DNA of 6,241 bases. Origin: Labilithrix luteola. Lineage in GTDB: Bacteria > Myxococcota_A > Polyangia > Polyangiales > Polyangiaceae. A model generated the notes under the pieces. The model did not search any database, had not been told where the DNA came from, and saw only the letters and a program-made list of their open reading frames with translations. This document shows, in pieces, positions 4,210 to 6,241 of this stretch (the first letter of the stretch is position 1; every line of letters begins with the position of its first letter). The stretch spans positions 1 through 6,241 of the forward strand of contig JAMFST010001155.1 in NCBI GenBank assembly GCA_026225435.1, in the 5' to 3' direction. The translations under genes and the position numbers were made by a program.

Positions 4210-6241
4210 ACCGAGCGCGTTTCCGGAGCCCACTCGGAGCTCCTCGCGGCCGTGGCGGCGTCGGTGGAGAAGCGCTTCCAGGCCGGCCGGCGCGTCCTCT
4301 CCTTTTCCCAGTACCTCGACCTCTTCGCGACCGACCCCGTCCGCTACGCGCGCGACGCGAGCCGCTACCTGCGCGACGTGTTCGATCACTTCGGGACGAG
4401 CGACGTCGAGCGGCCGTGGGGGAAGTTCACCCGCTGGAACCTCTTCGACCTGCCGTGGGAGCCGGAGGGGCAACGCCGCGGCGCGCTCGTCGGCCAGGAG
4501 CCGGTGCAGGCCGAGGTCTACCGCACGCTGGCGAACTTCGCGCGCGAGGGGCGGCCCAATCGTCTCGTGCTCCTCCACGGGCCGAACGGCTCGGCGAAGA
4601 GCACCATCGCGGCGTGCATCATGCGCGCGCTCGAGCAGTACTCGTTGCTCGACGACGGCGCGCTCTACCGCTTCAACTGGGTGTTCCCTTCGTCCAAGAC
4701 GGTGAAGGGGGCGCTCGGCTTCGGCGAGGAGCGCGCGCGGGTCGAGGTGGCCAGCTTCGCTCACCTGCCGGACGACCAGATCGACGCCAAGCTGCTGGTG
4801 GAGGTGCGCGATCACCCGCTCTTCCTCCTTCCGCTCGACGACCGCCGGCGCCTGCTCGAGCGGCTCTACGCCGAGAAGAACAACTCGGAGCCGCCGGCGG
4901 ACTGGATCCTCCGCGGTCAGCTCTCGCACAAGAGTCAGCAGGTGTTCGAGGCGCTCCTCGCCAGCTACGGCGGCTCGTACAGCGAGGTGCTCAAGCACGT
5001 GCAGGTGGAGCGCTACTTCATCTCGCAGCGCTACCGCACCGGCGCCGTGACGCTCGGACCGCAGATGAGCGTCGACGCGGGCGAGCGGCAGATCACCGCC
5101 GACCGCAGCCTCGCCGCGCTCCCCGCGTCGCTCCAGGCGATCACCTTGTACGAGGCGAAGGGTGAGCTCATCGAGGCCGCCGGCGGACTCATCGAGTTCA
5201 GCGATCTGCTCAAGCGGCCGCTCGACACCTTCAAGTACCTCCAGCTCACGGTGGAGACGGGCGAGGTCGCGCTCTCCCAGCAGAACGTGCAGCTCAACTG
5301 CGTGATGATCGGCAGCGCCAACGAGCTGCACCTCGACGCCTTCCGCGAGCACCCCGAGTTCGCCAGCTTCCGCGGCCGCCTCGAGCTGCTCCGGGTACCG
5401 TACCTGCGCAGCTACCTCGAGGAGAAGCGCATCTACGACGAGCAGGTGGCCAGCCAGGTGCGCCGGCACGTGGCGCCGCACGCGACCGACATGGCGGCGA
5501 TGTTCGCCGTGCTCACCCGCATGCGCAAGGCGAACGCCGACCGCTACGGCCGCTCGCTCTCCGCGCCGCTCACCAGCCTCACGGCCATCGAGAAGATGGA
5601 GCTGTACACCCTGGGCAAGGCGCCGGAGCGGCTCGAGCCCGACGCGCAGAAGATCCTCCGGGCCAACGTGCCGGAGATCTTCGCCGAGAGCGACACCTAC
5701 CCGATCTACGAGGGGCGCATCGGCGCCAGCCCGCGCGAGATGCGCATCGTGCTCCTCGATGCCGCGCAGTCGACGGCGTACAAATGTTTGAACCCGATGG
5801 CGGTGCTCGACGAGATCGACCAGCTCTCCGAGCGGCGCACCGAGTTCGAGTGGCTGCAGCAGGATCCGGTCGCCGGCGGGTACCACGACGTCCGCCAGTT
5901 CCGCGAGATGCTCTTCGGGCGCCTGCTGGGGGCGGCGGAGCAGGAATTCTACGCCTCCTCCGGCCTCATCGAAGACACCCAGTACTCCGAGCTCTTCGAG
6001 CGCTACGTGCAGCACGTCTCGGTGTGGACCAAGCGCGAGCGCATCCGCAACAAGCTCACCGGCGAGTACGAGGAGCCGGACGAGAAGATGATGCGCGAGG
6101 TGGAGCGCCTCCTCGAGGTCAAGGGCGACGCCCACGAGGCGCGCAAGCAGATGATCAGCGCCATCGCCGCCTGGTCGATCGATCACTCGGGGCAGAAGGT
6201 CGTCGCCGAGAACGTGTTCCCCTTCCACATCAAGCGCATGC
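4207..6241 (+). CDS. prkA: PrkA-family AAA+ serine protein kinase (C-terminus cut by window edge)
   Basis: The first 678 residues of a PrkA (YeaG-type) protein, a family combining an AAA+ module with a C-terminal kinase-like region and linked to stress, stationary-phase or sporulation responses; recent work on family members reports ATP-dependent protease activity as well. The N-terminal region (1-110) contains the family pattern LSFSQYLDLF, RYLRDVFDHFG and RWNLFDLPWE. The Walker A motif is GPNGSAKS (125-132), with Ala130 where Gly is usual, and Lys131 intact. The family block RYFISQRYRTGAVTLGPQ lies at 269-286. GLIEFSDLLKRPLDTFKYLQ (327-346) is the Walker B-like region. IGSANELHLDAF (368-379) carries the sensor Asn372, and FRGRLELLRVPYL (388-400) the candidate arginine finger. 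The C-terminal PrkA region includes WLQQDPVAGGYHDVRQFREM (549-568). At 678 residues it is already longer than the E. coli and B. subtilis proteins (roughly 630-645). ATG 4207 has no Shine-Dalgarno sequence and lies in a hairpin. In many bacteria a DUF444 (YeaH) gene and a SpoVR gene follow; here they would be beyond the window. Confidence 0.95.
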   Translation, partial: MTERVSGAHSELLAAVAASVEKRFQAGRRVLSFSQYLDLFATDPVRYARDASRYLRDVFDHFGTSDVERPWGKFTRWNLFDLPWEPEGQRRGALVGQEPVQAEVYRTLANFAREGRPNRLVLLHGPNGSAKSTIAACIMRALEQYSLLDDGALYRFNWVFPSSKTVKGALGFGEERARVEVASFAHLPDDQIDAKLLVEVRDHPLFLLPLDDRRRLLERLYAEKNNSEPPADWILRGQLSHKSQQVFEALLASYGGSYSEVLKHVQVERYFISQRYRTGAVTLGPQMSVDAGERQITADRSLAALPASLQAITLYEAKGELIEAAGGLIEFSDLLKRPLDTFKYLQLTVETGEVALSQQNVQLNCVMIGSANELHLDAFREHPEFASFRGRLELLRVPYLRSYLEEKRIYDEQVASQVRRHVAPHATDMAAMFAVLTRMRKANADRYGRSLSAPLTSLTAIEKMELYTLGKAPERLEPDAQKILRANVPEIFAESDTYPIYEGRIGASPREMRIVLLDAAQSTAYKCLNPMAVLDEIDQLSERRTEFEWLQQDPVAGGYHDVRQFREMLFGRLLGAAEQEFYASSGLIEDTQYSELFERYVQHVSVWTKRERIRNKLTGEYEEPDEKMMREVERLLEVKGDAHEARKQMISAIAAWSIDHSGQKVVAENVFPFHIKRM

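Noticed and set aside
4057..6228. Long minus-strand open frame of about 720 codons opposite prkA
   Set aside because: It is antisense to a clear PrkA gene; GC-rich DNA with G/C-ending codons rarely has stops in this antisense frame. The translation is Leu/Glu/Arg/Val/Ala-rich without any recognisable domain.

Overview
The window is GC-rich, has no tRNA, rRNA, mobile element or CRISPR, and is almost entirely coding. The gene content suggests a myxobacterium (Myxococcota, probably a Polyangia-type lineage): a Hanks-type Ser/Thr kinase with an Ala/Pro-rich tail, an exported TPR/PEGA-like protein, an Asp/Gly- and Cys-rich lipoprotein, and a PrkA-type kinase. This placement rests on gene style and base composition only; no marker gene is present.

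Minus-strand half (1-3274). Three genes run right to left in what looks like one operon: a membrane-anchored Ser/Thr protein kinase (3274 to 1754); about 45 bp later a secreted or membrane protein with a TPR-like helical repeat, a PEGA-like domain and two C-terminal hydrophobic segments (1708 to 608); and, overlapping its stop codon, a Cys-rich lipoprotein (626 to beyond base 1, C-terminus cut off). A plausible reading is an envelope signalling unit: a cytoplasmic kinase domain tethered to the inner membrane, with separate exported partners.

Divergent intergenic region (3275-3389). About 115 bp separate the kinase from the rightward genes and must hold the promoters for both directions. No strong sigma-70 promoter is visible. 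It contains a 10-bp perfect palindrome.

Plus-strand half (3390-6241). A GT-A-fold glycosyltransferase-like protein with a DxD motif (3390-4187) is followed 19 bp later by a PrkA-family AAA+ serine kinase (4207 to beyond the right edge). The junction is the most unusual part of the window. A perfect 11-bp hairpin lies in the last codons of the glycosyltransferase gene (4147-4172). A second, 9-bp hairpin (4189-4209) buries the prkA start codon, which has no recognisable Shine-Dalgarno sequence. This arrangement suggests that prkA translation is coupled to translation of the upstream gene.

Two unrelated Ser/Thr kinase types (Hanks and PrkA) are therefore encoded divergently within 6 kb. I found no wholly new system. 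The best candidates for follow-up are the prkA leader structures, the glycosyltransferase-prkA pairing, and the kinase/TPR-PEGA/lipoprotein operon.
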